A stretch of 64,000 nt of DNA from Rubrobacter_D sp963840835 (GCA_963840835.1 CAWJAM010000011.1:1-64000); one strand, 5' to 3'; shown: positions 1 through 9,691, numbered from the stretch's first letter. Notes: generated by a model not told the origin, from the letters alone. Numbers and translations are program-made.

Positions 1-890
1 CGCTGCGCGCCTCTCGGACGGGCTCGCGAAGCGTGCCGCCTACGGCGCTTGTGATGTTCTCTCCATAGTCTCCGTCCAGCTCGGGGCGGCCATAGCCAAG
101 TCCCTCTTCGACTCTCTCGGTCCCGGCGGTACGGTCTTCGTGCGGATAGCGTTCGCCACGCTCGTGCTGCTCGTTCTCGTGCACCCGAAGCCGGGCGGGC
201 ACGACAGGAACGCCTACCTCGTCGCGGGTCTCTTCGGGCTCACGCTCGCGTTGATGAACCTTTCGATCTACCTGGCCATCGACCGCATTCCGCTCGGCGT
301 CGCCGTCACGCTGGAGTTCGTGGGTCCTCTCGGAGTAGCCATCGCGGGCTTCCTGGCGCAAACTCGATGTGCTGTGGGTCGTGCTGGCGGCGGTGAGGAT
401 GCTTTGCTCGCCCCTCTCGGTGCGATCGGCGGGATGGACCTCGATCCCGTGGGTGTTGCCTTCGCATTGCTTGCCGGTTGCCTCTGGGCTGCTTACATCC
501 TCCTCTCTGCCCGCACGGGGAGCGCGTTTCCTGGCGGGACGGGGTTGGTGATCGCGCTTTGCGTGGGAACGGTCCTCCTGGCTCCTGTCGGGATAGCAGG
601 CGCGGGCTCTGCCCTGCTCGACCCGAAGCTCCTGCTCGCCGGCTTCGGCGTGGCAATGCTCTCCTCGGCCATCCCCTTCTCCCCTGGGAATTCAAGGCCC
701 TGCGCAAGATCCCCGCCCGCATCTTCGGCGTCCTGATGAGCCTGGAGCCGGCCGTGGCCTGCGCCTGCGCCCCCGGTCTCATCGTCCTCGGCGAAAGACT
801 CGGGATACGCGCCGTGGTGGCCATCGTGTTCGTGACCGTCGCCGCTGCAGGCGCCTCACTGTTAGGAAGGCAAGTGGGGGCCGACGACGA
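1..890 (+). pseudogene. EamA/RhtA-like exporter, broken and 5'-partial
   Basis: Remnant of a drug/metabolite-transporter (EamA) permease, a family of roughly 290-residue, ten-helix membrane proteins; the RhtA branch exports threonine/homoserine-like solutes. The reading is open from the left window edge in frame 2 (GAAIAKSLFDSLGPGG, then LAIDRIPLGVAVTLEFVGP). It slips to frame 3 near 360-400 (VLWVVLAAV), returns to frame 2 (GCLWAAYILLSARTG), and moves to frame 1 near 680 (KALRKIPARIFGVLMSLEP, then VLGERLGIRAVVAI). At least three indels mean no full-length protein can be made as the sequence stands. Family assignment rests on hydrophobicity and the characteristic EFVGPLGVA and MSLEPAVA segments. 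The true start lies outside the window. Confidence 0.75.
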
Positions 891-961
891 TAATTGGGTG
901 GCGAGGCCCCCGACCACCTGTAGAATGAACGGATCGTCATGTCGAGCGAGAGGGGATTTCC

Positions 962-1130
962 TTGGCCCAAGAGCGAGACACGCCGGTGGTAGCGCTTGTC
1001 ACGGGCGCCCGCGGCATCGGGTTCGAGGTCGTAAGGCGGCTCGCGCAACAAGACATGACGGTAGTCCTTGCAGCGCGCGACCTCGACAAGGCCATCGGCC
1101 GCCTTCGACACCAGTCGATCCTGGCTTATG
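962..1130 (+). pseudogene. Short-chain dehydrogenase, N-terminal remnant
   Basis: The first about 50 residues match the Rossmann start of an SDR oxidoreductase: VALVTGARGIGFEVVRRLA carries the TGxxxGIG dinucleotide-binding motif, followed by MTVVLAARDLDKA, the second strand that reads the cofactor ribose. Similarity stops abruptly near 1130, where a complete SDR would need about 190 more residues, including Ser-Tyr-Lys. The open frame runs on to 1837 but that part shows no SDR features. The break is a truncation, not a point frameshift. The C-terminal SDR scrap at 30715 is far away on the other strand and need not be the same gene. Confidence 0.7.
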
Positions 1131-1228
1131 CTTTGAGGAGCCCAGCTTCCGCCCGTGCAGGTACCCTCGGGTGGTGTGTGGGTACGGATCGGGAGCCGAA
1201 CGCGACGGGGTTTGCGGTTGGTGAAGTG

Positions 1229-1360
1229 GTGATACGGCCTGGTGGACCGACGGATGTCGAACCTGCGGTTGCGGTGTGGGTTGCTGCCAACCGGGAGAGA
1301 AGGGAAGGGGTGCCGCCGCGGCCCGAGCAGGCGGCGCGGACGAGGATACTCCGAGGTCCG
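1229..1360 (+). pseudogene. GNAT acetyltransferase, N-terminal remnant
   Basis: Starting at a GTG, about 44 residues read like the beginning of a GNAT acetyltransferase: VIRPGGPTDVEPAVAVWVAA, then NRERREGVPPRPEQAARTR. The usual family opening is IRPATPADxEAxxALW. The acetyl-CoA binding loop (R/QxxGxG/A) is absent, so only a fragment remains. It follows directly after the SDR remnant, so two dead gene starts sit side by side. Identification is by pattern recognition of the first strand and helix and is moderate. Confidence 0.45.
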
Positions 1361-2011
1361 TATACGACATCCTGTGTGACGCTATCCCGAAAAGGAGAAG
1401 CGTGCCTTCAAGATCCCCTCGAGACCGAGGCCCACGCCGGCTCCAGCGTGATCGCCATCTCCGCTTCTCCGTCCGTTCTGACCCTCGCTCGGAATGAAAG
1501 GCTCGGCGTTGTCCCAACTTGCGTGGGCCCACCTGAAGGCGGTAGAAGTGACCCGCTTTTTCCGTCTCCTCGCGGGTCTCGCAGTCGAGGCAGCCTATTA
1601 GGCTTCGCTGACAGGTCGAGCGTTTGTGCCCCACCAGCGCTACCTCTGCCGCCAGCGTGGGCGTACTCCAGCAGGTGTCTGAGGGTGGCGTACTCTGGAC
1701 CAGTGAGCCAGGTGCTAGGCGGTGCTACGGGGATTCGAGATCTCTCCGACGCGCTTGGCCTCAAGGTATGCGGCTTCGGTCATGGCGAGCGCCGTAGAAA
1801 GGACGATTTGGCGGGGTCGCTCGCTTCCATTGGTTGAGCGTACCGTGATCCATACGCTCCTCGACTTCACACAATTAGGGCCCCAGACAGAAGAACAACC
1901 CGCAGGGGGATTTCCTTTCTTCCAACTTCGCTTGCAGCGATCACTCGTAAGCGCGGGAGCGCATGCACGGCTCCGAAGGTAACCTCCGGCCGCCATATGG
2001 GTCTACACGCG
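1361..2011. other. Intergenic stretch without a recognisable gene
   Basis: Several open frames cross this stretch on both strands, but none has a ribosome site or family motif I can recognise, and frames overlap in all phases. It contains one copy of a 44-bp direct repeat (1504-1547). It is most likely the debris of decayed genes between the GNAT scrap and the kinase gene. Confidence 0.4.
1504..1547. repeat. 44-bp direct repeat, copy 1
   Basis: This matches 4016-4059 with a single A/G mismatch; the core reads GCGTGGGCCCACCTGAAGGC. The two copies bracket the kinase gene. It may be a relic end of a mobile element, but no transposase is attached. Confidence 0.75.
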
Positions 2012-2017
2012 TATAAT
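2012..2017 (+). promoter_or_regulatory. -10 box (TATAAT) for the kinase, probably leaderless mRNA
   Basis: A consensus TATAAT ends seven bases before the ATG at 2025. Transcription normally begins six or seven bases after the -10 box, so the message would start at or next to the A of the start codon. No purine-rich ribosome site precedes this ATG. No convincing -35 was seen. Confidence 0.5.
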
Positions 2018-2024
2018 TCGCCCC

Positions 2025-3942
2025 ATGGGGCGAAACCTCATCGACCAGCGCTACGAACTGCGTACTCTTGTCGGCAGTGGAGGTATGGCGGATGTCTACC
2101 TGGCCGTCGACGAGGTCCTCGGCCGCGAAGTAACCCTCAAGTTGTTGAAGGACCGCTACGCCGAGAATGAGGAGTTCGTCGAACGCTTCAGGCGAGAGGC
2201 CAAGAGCGCCGCGGCCCTAAGCAGTCCGTACATCGTCCCCATCTTCGACCGGGGCGAGACGGACAACGGCACCTACTACATAACTATGGAGTACCTGCCC
2301 GGCGGCACCCTCAAGGAGAGGATCACAGCCACGGGCGCGCTGCGACCCCAGGCGGCAGCGCAGGTGGCGCTCCAGGTCGCCAAGGCCCTCCAGACTGCGC
2401 ACGTACGCGGCGTCGTACACAGGGACATCAAACCACGCAACATCCTCCTGGCCGATTCGGATCACGTGAAGGTGGCGGACTTCGGCATAGCGCGGGCTGC
2501 CGATGCGACCACGATCTCCCACACCGGAGACATTCAGGCAGCGCGAAGTACATGTCCCCCGAGCAGGCTGAGGGCGATGAGGTGGGGCCGGTGAGCGACC
2601 TGTACTCTTCGGGTGTCGTCCTCTACGAGATGCTCACCGGTAGGGTGCCCTTCGAGGTCGAAACCCCGGCTGATGTGGCCATCCGGCACGCGGTCGCCCC
2701 GCCGCGCCGTCCGAAGGAGATCAATCCGGAAATTCCGGAGGAACTAGACGCCATCACTATGAAGCTCCTGGCGACGAGTCCCGAGAACCGTTGTGAGAGC
2801 GCGGAGGAGCTCATCCAAGAGCTCCAGCAGGTACGTGCCGGTATACCCTCGGCTCCTCGCTCGTCCATGAACGGGACGACCGCCGAGACTGTCTTGGGCG
2901 TCCCGATAGCCTCCACGCCCTCACCTACCTCGCCCGCCAAACCCGTATCCGGCGGAGGAGGGTCCTCCCAGCCTTAACCATCCTCGCCGTGCTCCTCACC
3001 TTGCTGGCTGCCGTCGGTTGGAGCCTGTGGCAGGATAGCGGTAGGGGCAGCATTCTCCGCGCCCTGATGGAACGCTTGCCCACGGAAGCCTTCCAAGACG
3101 CCAAGCGGCCGCCGTCGGCCACGGAGACGGTTCGGGTCCTCGCCGTCAAGGGAATGACCGAGCAAGCGGCACGCCAGCGCCTCACCGAGGCTGGTTTCGA
3201 GGTTGGGGTGCACCGTCGGGAGAGCTCCGAAGAGGACACGGGCAAGGTGATAGAGCAATCGGTTCCGGGCGGCAAGGAGGCGAAGCGGGGCTCGAAGGTA
3301 CTTCTCATGGTCGGCGAGGGTCAGCAGGTTACGACAGTCCCGGACTTGAGGAGCCTACCGTACTCCGAGGCGGAGAACAGGCTGGAGGAGGCGGGTTACC
3401 TCCTCGGCGGCGTTGAGGAGGCGACGAGCCAGACGGTACCCGCCGGTGTGATCATGAAGCAAGATCCCCCGCCGGGGACCACGCTAACTCCGGGTTCCTA
3501 CGTGTACCTGACGGCCAGCGTCGGACCACCAGCGGAGGGCACCGATGAGACCCAGAGCACCAGCAGTACCGCAAGCGCCCAGAGCGTTCCCTCGGGTGGA
3601 GTCTCAGGCGAGGCAGCAGCGGTGGCCGGCGCGGTGCGGGGTCACTACGAGGCCATAGGGGCGGGGAACTTCGAGGCAGCCTACTCCTACTTCGGGCCCA
3701 CCATGAGAAGCGAAACGGACGAGGCAAGATGGATCGCGGGTGAGGAGTCATCCCAGATACAGAGCATTACCATCAACTCCTTGGAAGTGAAGGAGGTGAG
3801 CGGGAGCACGGCCACGGCCACCGTGGACTTTAGCTCCATAAACAAGGCAGAGACCGCCCGTTTCCACATCGTCTGGATGCTAGTGAAGGAGGGCGGAGAG
3901 TGGAAGCTCGACCACCAGCTCTCTGGGCAGAGAATTGGCTGA
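2025..3942 (+). pseudogene. PknB-type Ser/Thr kinase with PASTA domains (two frameshifts)
   Basis: Membrane receptor kinase that normally senses peptidoglycan fragments and phosphorylates cell-division and wall-synthesis targets. The kinase domain shows the Gly loop GSGGMADV (residues 17-24), Lys39, HRDIKPRN (132-139) and ADFGIAR (151-157). One base is missing near 2537 within what should be GDILGSAKYMSPEQ; the frame then continues to about 2970 and shifts again, after which RRRR plus one membrane helix (LTILAVLLTLLAAVGW) follow. Outside the cell are two PASTA repeats, a Ser/Thr-rich linker and a C-terminal NTF2-like domain of about 110 residues. Coding on both sides of each break is clean, so the breaks may be sequencing indels. 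Confidence 0.88.
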
Positions 3943-4314
3943 CGCCGCACGGCTAGAGCACTATATCCGTCTGCAAATCGCCATCCGATCCAATTATAGT
4001 GCGAAAGGATAAGCCCGGCGTTGTCCCAGCTTGCGTGGGCCCACCTGAAGGCGGTAGAACCGTCCTACTAGACGCCGCCGCTGCTCGATCGAGAGTCAGC
4101 ACCAGCAGATTGGCGCTTTCCAGCTGTTACTCCCCTCATACTTTCGCGGCTGCGTAACGGCTCCCCACCACTCTTGCGTAGTGTGCTGCTTGCGCGAGAT
4201 TGAAGCAACCATTACTATGACGGCGTGAGGGTAGGGTAACCTAAGCTAGGGATCAAAGAAAGGCCAACCAAACCGCCAGGCATGTCGGTAGTGCAGATTA
4301 TGGAGGAGAGGGAG
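3943..4314. other. Intergenic region upstream of glucoamylase
   Basis: No gene is visible. It holds the second copy of the 44-bp direct repeat (4016-4059). The promoter of the glucoamylase must lie here, but no clear -35/-10 pair was found. Confidence 0.4.
4016..4059. repeat. 44-bp direct repeat, copy 2
   Basis: Same orientation as 1504-1547, 43 of 44 bases identical. Sequence on either side differs between copies, so the repeat unit is short and well defined. Confidence 0.75.
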
Positions 4315-6609
4315 ATGATGACCCACCGTATGCCCTTCGGGCTTCGCTTGTTGCTGGGTATGGCTGTTGTTACTACCGTAGTCATAGCAGGCGCGACCAG
4401 TGGGTCGAAGCCCGGGGATGCGGCACCCAAGGGTGGTGCTCCGGGAGCCCCGGGCGAGAGGGCGATCTGGACCGAGGCAGACAAGGACGGCTTCGGGACC
4501 TCTTACACGACCGCCAGCAAGGTCTGGCACACACTCGACGACGGTGAGCTCACCGAAGTCTACTACCCGGACATTGGAACGCCTAGCGTGCGCGACCTGC
4601 AGTTCATAGTCAGCGATGGCGAGACGTTCGCTGAGCTGGAGACTGAGGCTACCAGCCACGACGTGCGACTCTTGGATGGCGGGCGCTCGCTCACCTACCA
4701 ACAGGTCAACACGGACGAGTCCGGCGACTATAAGATCACGAAGACCTACGTCACCGATCCCTCCCGCTCTACGGTGCTCATCGATGTGACCTTCGAGTCC
4801 CTCACGGGCAGGCCCTATCAGCTCTATGCGCTTTACGATCCCTCTCTGGACAACAGTGGCGACGACGACTCGGCCACCAGCAAAGGAGCCCAACTCCTTG
4901 CCAGCGACGGCGATGTTGCAAGTGCCCTACTGAGCGCACCTCAGTTCGAGCGGACCTCTAGCGGCTACAAGGGAACCAGCGACGGTTGGATCGATCTGCA
5001 GGACAACTACAGAATGGACTGGGACTACCGGTCGGCATCGAACGGGAATGTGGTTCAGACGGGCAAGACGGCGCTGACCGGGCTGCCGGGTAGCCAGCAC
5101 TTGACACTCAGCCTCGGTTTCGGAGGGGGGACTTCTGGAGCCCTCAATGAAGCACAGGGCTCGCTCATGAACGGCTTCCAGAAGGCAGCGACGGATTATC
5201 AGGCCGGGTGGCACAGCTACCTGAGTTCACTCAAGAGTGTCCCGCAAAGCGCGTCCGGGATGCAAACGACATACGACGTTTCCCTCATGACACTAGCCGC
5301 CCACGAGGATAAGACATTCCGGGGCGCCTACATCGCCTCACCTTCTATGCCGTGGGTGTGGGGGGGCGAGGGCGCAAACGGGAACCTTCTGCTCGATAAC
5401 AGGGGGGCCGACGACACGTCTGGAGCCTACCATCTAGTCTGGTCGCGCGACCTCTACCAGATCGCAACGGCGCTCCTGGCGGCTGGCGACCGCGGTGGTG
5501 CCGAACGCGCCCTTACCTACCTGTTCGAGAGGCAGCAGAAGCCCGACGGCTCGTTCCCCCAGAACTCCTACGTCGACGGTACCCAACGCTGGGAAAACGT
5601 GCAGCTCGACGAGGTTGCGTTCCCATTGGTGATGGCCTGGCAGCTCGGCAAGAACGACGGAGCGACCTACCGAGATCACATCAAGAAGGCCGCGGACTAC
5701 ATCGTGGCCAACGGCCCGGCGACCCCGCAGGAGCGTTGGGAGAACCAGGGTGGCTACTCTCCGGCCACCATCGCGGCCGAGATAGCGGGCCTAGTGTGCG
5801 CAGCCGATATCGCACGCACCAACGGTGATAGATCCTCTGCCAACAGGTACCTAAGGGTGGCCGACCAATGGCAGCGCGACGTCGAGAAGTGGACGGTGAC
5901 GACTAACGGGCCTTTGGCCGGCCACCCCTACTACTTGAGGATTACTAAGGACGGCAACCCCAACTCCGGAACTACCTACAACATAGGCGACAGTGGCCCG
6001 AACGGCATCGACCAGCGGCGGGTGGTAGATACGAGCTATCTGGAGCTGGTTAGGCTCGGCGTCAAGCCAGCCAACGACCCCAATATCGTGCAGACACTCA
6101 GTGTGGTGGACTCGGAGGAGATTCTGGACTATCAGAAGGTCGGGCTTAAGGTAGATACAGACAACGGCACTTTCTGGCACCGCTTCAACTTCGACGGCTA
6201 CGGCGAGACCCGAGAGGGAGAACCGTGGGACATCGGTTTCATCCCGTGCGATATAACCACCTGCCTCGAGACGCAGAGCACGATCGGGCGAGCGTGGCCC
6301 ATCTTTGCTGGAGAGCGCGGCGAGTACGAGCTGGCGGCCGGTCAAGCTGGTGCAGCCGAACGGTTGGCCTCGATCGCGAAGACGGGCAATGATGGCTACA
6401 TGCTGCCCGAGCAGGTGTGGGACGATTTCCCGCCATCAGGTCAGCCTGGTTTCCCGTCAGGGGAGGGCACCTTCTCGGCCACGCCGCTGGCCTGGACACA
6501 TGCCCAGTTTGTGCGCTTGGCCTGGTCCATCGAAGCTGGGCGCCCGATTGAGCGGCCCTCCATCGTCTTCGAACGCTACGGCAGAGATGTGACTCAAGCC
6601 GGTCCTTGA
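4315..6609 (+). CDS. Secreted glucoamylase / glucodextranase (GH15)
   Basis: Exo-acting glycoside hydrolase releasing glucose from the non-reducing ends of starch, dextrin or dextran outside the cell. The ATG at 4315 (ATGATG) is chosen because GGAGGAGAGGGAG sits just before it; an upstream ATG at 4282 has no such site. The 764-residue product begins with a signal peptide (LLLGMAVVTTVVIAGATSG). An N-terminal beta-sandwich-like domain follows, then an (alpha/alpha)6 catalytic domain with PWVWGGEGANGNLLLDN, YHLVWSRDLYQIATALL, FPQNSYVDGTQRWENVQLDE and HRFNFDGYGE, all typical of bacterial GH15. The gene is intact and stands alone, followed by a strong hairpin terminator. A GH13 gene at 10.8 kb could act on related alpha-glucans. 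Confidence 0.93.
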   Translation: MMTHRMPFGLRLLLGMAVVTTVVIAGATSGSKPGDAAPKGGAPGAPGERAIWTEADKDGFGTSYTTASKVWHTLDDGELTEVYYPDIGTPSVRDLQFIVSDGETFAELETEATSHDVRLLDGGRSLTYQQVNTDESGDYKITKTYVTDPSRSTVLIDVTFESLTGRPYQLYALYDPSLDNSGDDDSATSKGAQLLASDGDVASALLSAPQFERTSSGYKGTSDGWIDLQDNYRMDWDYRSASNGNVVQTGKTALTGLPGSQHLTLSLGFGGGTSGALNEAQGSLMNGFQKAATDYQAGWHSYLSSLKSVPQSASGMQTTYDVSLMTLAAHEDKTFRGAYIASPSMPWVWGGEGANGNLLLDNRGADDTSGAYHLVWSRDLYQIATALLAAGDRGGAERALTYLFERQQKPDGSFPQNSYVDGTQRWENVQLDEVAFPLVMAWQLGKNDGATYRDHIKKAADYIVANGPATPQERWENQGGYSPATIAAEIAGLVCAADIARTNGDRSSANRYLRVADQWQRDVEKWTVTTNGPLAGHPYYLRITKDGNPNSGTTYNIGDSGPNGIDQRRVVDTSYLELVRLGVKPANDPNIVQTLSVVDSEEILDYQKVGLKVDTDNGTFWHRFNFDGYGETREGEPWDIGFIPCDITTCLETQSTIGRAWPIFAGERGEYELAAGQAGAAERLASIAKTGNDGYMLPEQVWDDFPPSGQPGFPSGEGTFSATPLAWTHAQFVRLAWSIEAGRPIERPSIVFERYGRDVTQAGP

Positions 6610-6938
6610 CGCGCTCGGGCCAGAGGACGAGTCGGATCAAGTACGCCTACCAGATCTAAAGGCCGGGGTTGTCACAACCCCGGCCTTGTTGTGGCGATCC
6701 GGTCCCACCGGCGCCTCCTCGCGGGCCTTGTGACTACGCGATCAGTCACACCCTCAGAATTCTGTTCAGTATCTTGTACATCCGCGGAGGGCAGTCCCTT
6801 TGTAGTGATCGGTGTTGTCCGCCTTGTGGTAATCGGTCGTGACCGAGACAATGTCGGTGGCGCCAATCGACTCCGCACTGCGGAGGATCCTTGCAGGAGG
6901 TGTTGGGTCCCTAGCTTGGCCGCGTGGACTGCCAGGTC
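6610..6938. other. Intergenic region between glucoamylase and glutaredoxin
   Basis: It contains the hairpin at 6659-6687. The rest shows no supported gene on either strand. Confidence 0.4.
6659..6687. terminator. Intrinsic terminator-like hairpin
   Basis: A perfect 14-bp stem (AAGGCCGGGGTTGT and its complement around a single C) lies 50 bases after the glucoamylase stop. It is followed by TGTTGTG rather than a run of T, so termination may be bidirectional or factor-assisted. Confidence 0.7.
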
Positions 6939-7181
6939 TTAGGAAGCCTTGCGAGCGAGTTCTTTGTCAATCTGTTCCTTGTCGAAGCCCACGATCCAGC
7001 GGCTGCCGATCTTGATCACCGGCACGCCCGTCTGCCCCGTCTTGCGCACGATGTCCCGCGCAGCATCCGCGTCGCGTTCTATGTTGATCTCCTTGAACGG
7101 AATCCCACGCTCCTTGAAATAACGCTTGGCCCTGCGACACCAGGAACACGTTGACGTGCTGAATAGTAGCGCCTTGGACAA
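6939..7181 (-). CDS. Glutaredoxin / NrdH-type thiol-disulfide protein
   Basis: An 80-residue glutaredoxin fold protein that reduces disulfides (for example in ribonucleotide reductase) using thioredoxin reductase or a small thiol. The active site is CSWC at residues 12-15, followed by FKERGIPFKEINIERD and the cis-proline strand GQTGVPVIKIGSRWIVGFD; the length is normal for the family. Translation starts at a TTG preceded by AAGGAGGGCC, with a TATAAT -10 box upstream on the same strand. The gene is monocistronic and intact. Confidence 0.9.
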   Translation of the reverse strand: MSKALLFSTSTCSWCRRAKRYFKERGIPFKEINIERDADAARDIVRKTGQTGVPVIKIGSRWIVGFDKEQIDKELARKAS

Positions 7182-7219
7182 CGAAGGCCCTCCTTTGCGA
7201 TGCTGCCGGTTGCCGTGTG

Positions 7220-7225
7220 ATTATA
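7220..7225 (-). promoter_or_regulatory. -10 box for glutaredoxin
   Basis: Read on the minus strand this is TATAAT, about 40 bases before the TTG start of the glutaredoxin gene. No good -35 was found at 17 bp. Confidence 0.4.
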
Positions 7226-7471
7226 AGCTGAGAAGGTGCCGGTAGTGATGAGCGGTAGATGTCTCGATTAACAGATGGCGATGCTCCCACTGCCAAGCCT
7301 GACCGTGAACGGGCCTGTGGTCGCGTCCTGCTCGTGATCCGAAAGGCGAAAGTAGGGCGACCGAACAATTTAGTGGTCGAGCTAGACGAGATCGCATCCT
7401 TTAGATGCTGACCGAAGTCAACACCGAGCGGTTAGAATGGCAGATGTCATGAAGCCTTCAACAGGAGCGAG

Positions 7472-7726
7472 ATGACCAGCGGCTACACGCCAGGGAGCAT
7501 GCCCGAGAAGGACCAGCCGGGCTTCGACCAGATCCTAAGGGCTCTCAGGGAGGGACTAAATGAGGACGCGCGGCTTAAAGAGATGCCGGCTGAGGAGGTA
7601 GCTAGGCAACTCGTCCAGGGCGGACACCTTGAAAGGGAGCCCCCTCCACCTCTGGTCGCGGAGGCTCTGGAAGGTCTGGAGGCTGAGGAGCAGAGTTTTC
7701 AGAACGAGGAGCTTTCGTCTGAGTAA
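7472..7726 (+). CDS. Small acidic hypothetical protein
   Basis: An 84-residue acidic protein without signal peptide or membrane helix; predicted helices run through GFDQILRALREGLNEDARLK and AEEVARQLVQGGHLER, then a Pro-rich turn and a Glu-rich tail. The start ATG follows CAGGAGCGAG at good spacing, which supports real translation. I do not recognise a family. It stands alone between the glutaredoxin gene (opposite strand) and a decayed nuclease. Confidence 0.6.
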   Translation: MTSGYTPGSMPEKDQPGFDQILRALREGLNEDARLKEMPAEEVARQLVQGGHLEREPPPPLVAEALEGLEAEEQSFQNEELSSE

Positions 7727-7769
7727 GCAAACTAGCTCGGGCATGGTTCGCGTCGCCCACGCTCAACCT

Positions 7770-8201
7770 GTGGGGACGGCGAGGGGAGTAAAACGAGCGG
7801 CGGTGCGTGCTCGTCGAATGCTTTCGTAAGCTCCGCCCCGACCTCGTGGCGTTTCAGGAGGCGGTCGTGGGCGACGGCTACGATCAAGTTATAGATATTC
7901 TCGGTTCCGGCTACCACCTCGCCCACCAGACGGAGCGGGAGGCCGACCGTGGCGGAGACATCGAGGACGGGTAGGGCATCTCGATCGCGAGCCGGTGGCC
8001 CGTCGGGAAGGTGTGGGAGCCGGACCTCAACGTGAGGCCCCGAACCGAGGACTTCGCCTGCGGTCCCCTCATCGCCGAGGTACTAGCCCCGGAGTCCATC
8101 GGGCCGCTCATGTTCGTCAACCACCTTCCCAACTGGCAGCTGACCTTCGAGCACGAGCTTCGCGCCGTCCAGCGGCTGATTGCCTTGTCCGCTTCGACTA
8201 G
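7770..8201 (+). pseudogene. Endonuclease/exonuclease/phosphatase family remnant
   Basis: The frame reads ERRCVLVECFRKLRPDLVAF then QEAVV, the metal-binding QE motif of the EEP (DNase I/AP endonuclease-like) fold. GYDQVIDILGSGYHLAHQTE, an in-frame TAG near 7975, GISIASRWPVGKVWE and VNHLPNWQLTFEHELRAVQ follow. EEP enzymes cleave phosphodiester or phosphomonoester bonds. The copy lacks a start, has a premature stop and ends at about 8201, before the C-terminal catalytic Asp/His motifs. It abuts an oppositely oriented ester-cyclase remnant at the same point. Confidence 0.7.
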
Positions 8202-8425
8202 CTGATCTTCCAGCGCGAAGTGGGCGTCGGGAAAGGCGAAGCGATATGCCGCCACGTACATGTCACGCCCTCTGGGCCGTACGGCGTCTTGTACACGATT
8301 GGGGAAAGCTAGGAGCGTAAAGAGCATAAGTCCAGGGCGAAGAGGTCCTCTGTTGGTTCGAGGCTTCCTCGGGTGAGCACCTCCTCGAGCCACTGGCGGA
8401 CTAGGGCCTTGTTGTCTTCAGACAT
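8202..8425 (-). pseudogene. SnoaL-like ester cyclase, broken and truncated
   Basis: Reading leftward from an ATG at 8425 gives MSEDNKALVRQWLEEVLTRG, the opening of SnoaL-like polyketide/ester cyclases (NTF2 fold). In a second frame AAYRFAFPDAHFALEDQLVE then ADKAI matches the family's central strand. At least one frameshift separates the two pieces, and the C-terminal half is missing where the fragment meets the EEP remnant. The catalytic cavity could not form. An intact NTF2-fold relative is at 20567. Confidence 0.65.
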
Positions 8426-8552
8426 CAGGATTTTTCCCTTGCAAGGACCACTAACATCTCACTGGATCGCAGCCAATTCGATCTCGGAGGTATCTCGAGT
8501 CGGTCCGGCGCTGCAGCGCAAGGCGATGCAAATCCCGAGTTGTAACGTCTCC

Positions 8553-9424
8553 TTAGCTTAACACCCCGTCGGGCGCACCGTGGACCTCGAATTCGTAGGT
8601 GTCACCGTGGCTCAGGTAGTGTACCCGCTCGTCCAAGCCAGCCTCGCTCACTGCCCGTTTGAAGTCCTCCAGCGGCGACGTGAAGACCTCGTAATCGTTG
8701 TAGTGGATGGGGATGGCGGTACGGGGATCTACGATCTCATGGCCTCGACACCCTGCTCCGCGTCCATGGTCACCATGATGCCGAGCACCCTCGTGCCTCC
8801 GAGATGCAGGAGCGCGAGGTCCACATCGGGGAAGCGGCGCGGTATCTCCCTCAAGCGCTCGTGGATGAGGGTGTCCCCGCTGATGTACATCCGCAGGCGG
8901 GTCTCACCTGTCGCACTCCCAAACTCGAGCATGCTGCCCATCACAGGCGGCAGCACCGCGCCGAGCGGACCTGGCCCGTGGGTACCAGGCATCGCCGTGA
9001 GGTGCAAGTTCGCCTCTCCCTTTGTTACCTCGATCGGCTCCCAGGTCTTGAGCGCGTGTGTCCGGGTGAAGCCGACCTTTTCGAGGTAGGAGGTGGCGTG
9101 GCGGGTGGAGATTATCGGGATTGCCTTGTTGAGCTTGCGCTCCGCCACTCGGTCGAAGTGGTCGCCGTGCAGGTGCGAGAGCAGGACGAAGTCGAGCGGG
9201 GGAAGGTCTTCGATCTCCACAGCCGGGTTAGTCGTGCGCTTCGAACTCAGCCCGTAGCCCAGGTGCACGTGGTCGCCGGCGTGGAGGAAGTTAGGGTCGG
9301 TAAGGATGGTAAACCCAGCATAGCGGATCAAGACTGTGGCGTTCCCGACAAAGTAGATGGAGCCGCTCCCGAAATCCGGGTGCTCGTTCCTCCTGGGAAG
9401 GAGTAAGGAGTTCGTCTCTGTCAC
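8553..9424 (-). pseudogene. MBL-fold metallo-hydrolase, UlaG-like (one frameshift)
   Basis: Metallo-beta-lactamase-fold hydrolase of the UlaG/YtnP type acting on lactones, phosphodiesters or similar esters; two divalent metals bind the HxHxDH motif seen here as LLSHLHGDHFDR. NATVLIRYAGFTILTDPNF, TAMPGTHGPGPLG and MYISGDTLIHERLREIPRRF are family signatures. The frame ends at about 8733, but continues after one indel as IPIHYNDYEVFTSPLEDFK to a TAA at 8553. The start is GTG 9424. The gene overlaps the right side of a segmental duplication (9123-9560) whose second copy is at 21841-22277. Confidence 0.82.
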
Positions 9425-9560
9425 AGGATCATCCTGAGGTTGGCGAAGACTCCAACTCTGCCACAACCTCACCTGGATCCGAGAAGGTAGGACGGCCCAA
9501 GGTACGTAGCCTCTCCACCAGCTCCTCTGGTGCCCCGTTGCTCTCGGCGGCCGAGGCCAG
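9123..9560. repeat. Segmental duplication, copy 1
   Basis: 438 bp nearly identical to 21841-22277 in the same orientation. It includes the first half of the MBL-hydrolase gene and the last third of the DUF2795 gene. Copy 1 lies in the more complete gene context and is likely the source. Confidence 0.92.
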
Positions 9561-9656
9561 ATCCTCCTTGCTCGCAGGATAATCGACGCCTTCCAGGTAC
9601 TGCGTCGTGTCGTCAGGGTCGAAGTCCACGATAGCCTCCTCCGGGTTCGTTGACAC
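9429..9656 (-). CDS. DUF2795 domain protein
   Basis: A small cytoplasmic protein (about 75 residues from a GTG at 9656; the open frame extends to 9740). YLEGVDYPASKEDLASAAES, then NGAPEELVERLRTL and FSDPGEVVAEL, form the DUF2795 helical domain, common in actinobacteria and of unknown function, often compared with DNA-binding folds. It ends five bases before the MBL-hydrolase GTG, so the two genes probably form an operon. The exact start is uncertain because the upstream part overlaps another remnant (9692-9936). Confidence 0.6.
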   Translation of the reverse strand: MSTNPEEAIVDFDPDDTTQYLEGVDYPASKEDLASAAESNGAPEELVERLRTLGRPTFSDPGEVVAELESSPTSG

Positions 9657-9691
9657 CACCCTATATGCCCCTGAAACCGGCGTTCGTAACG

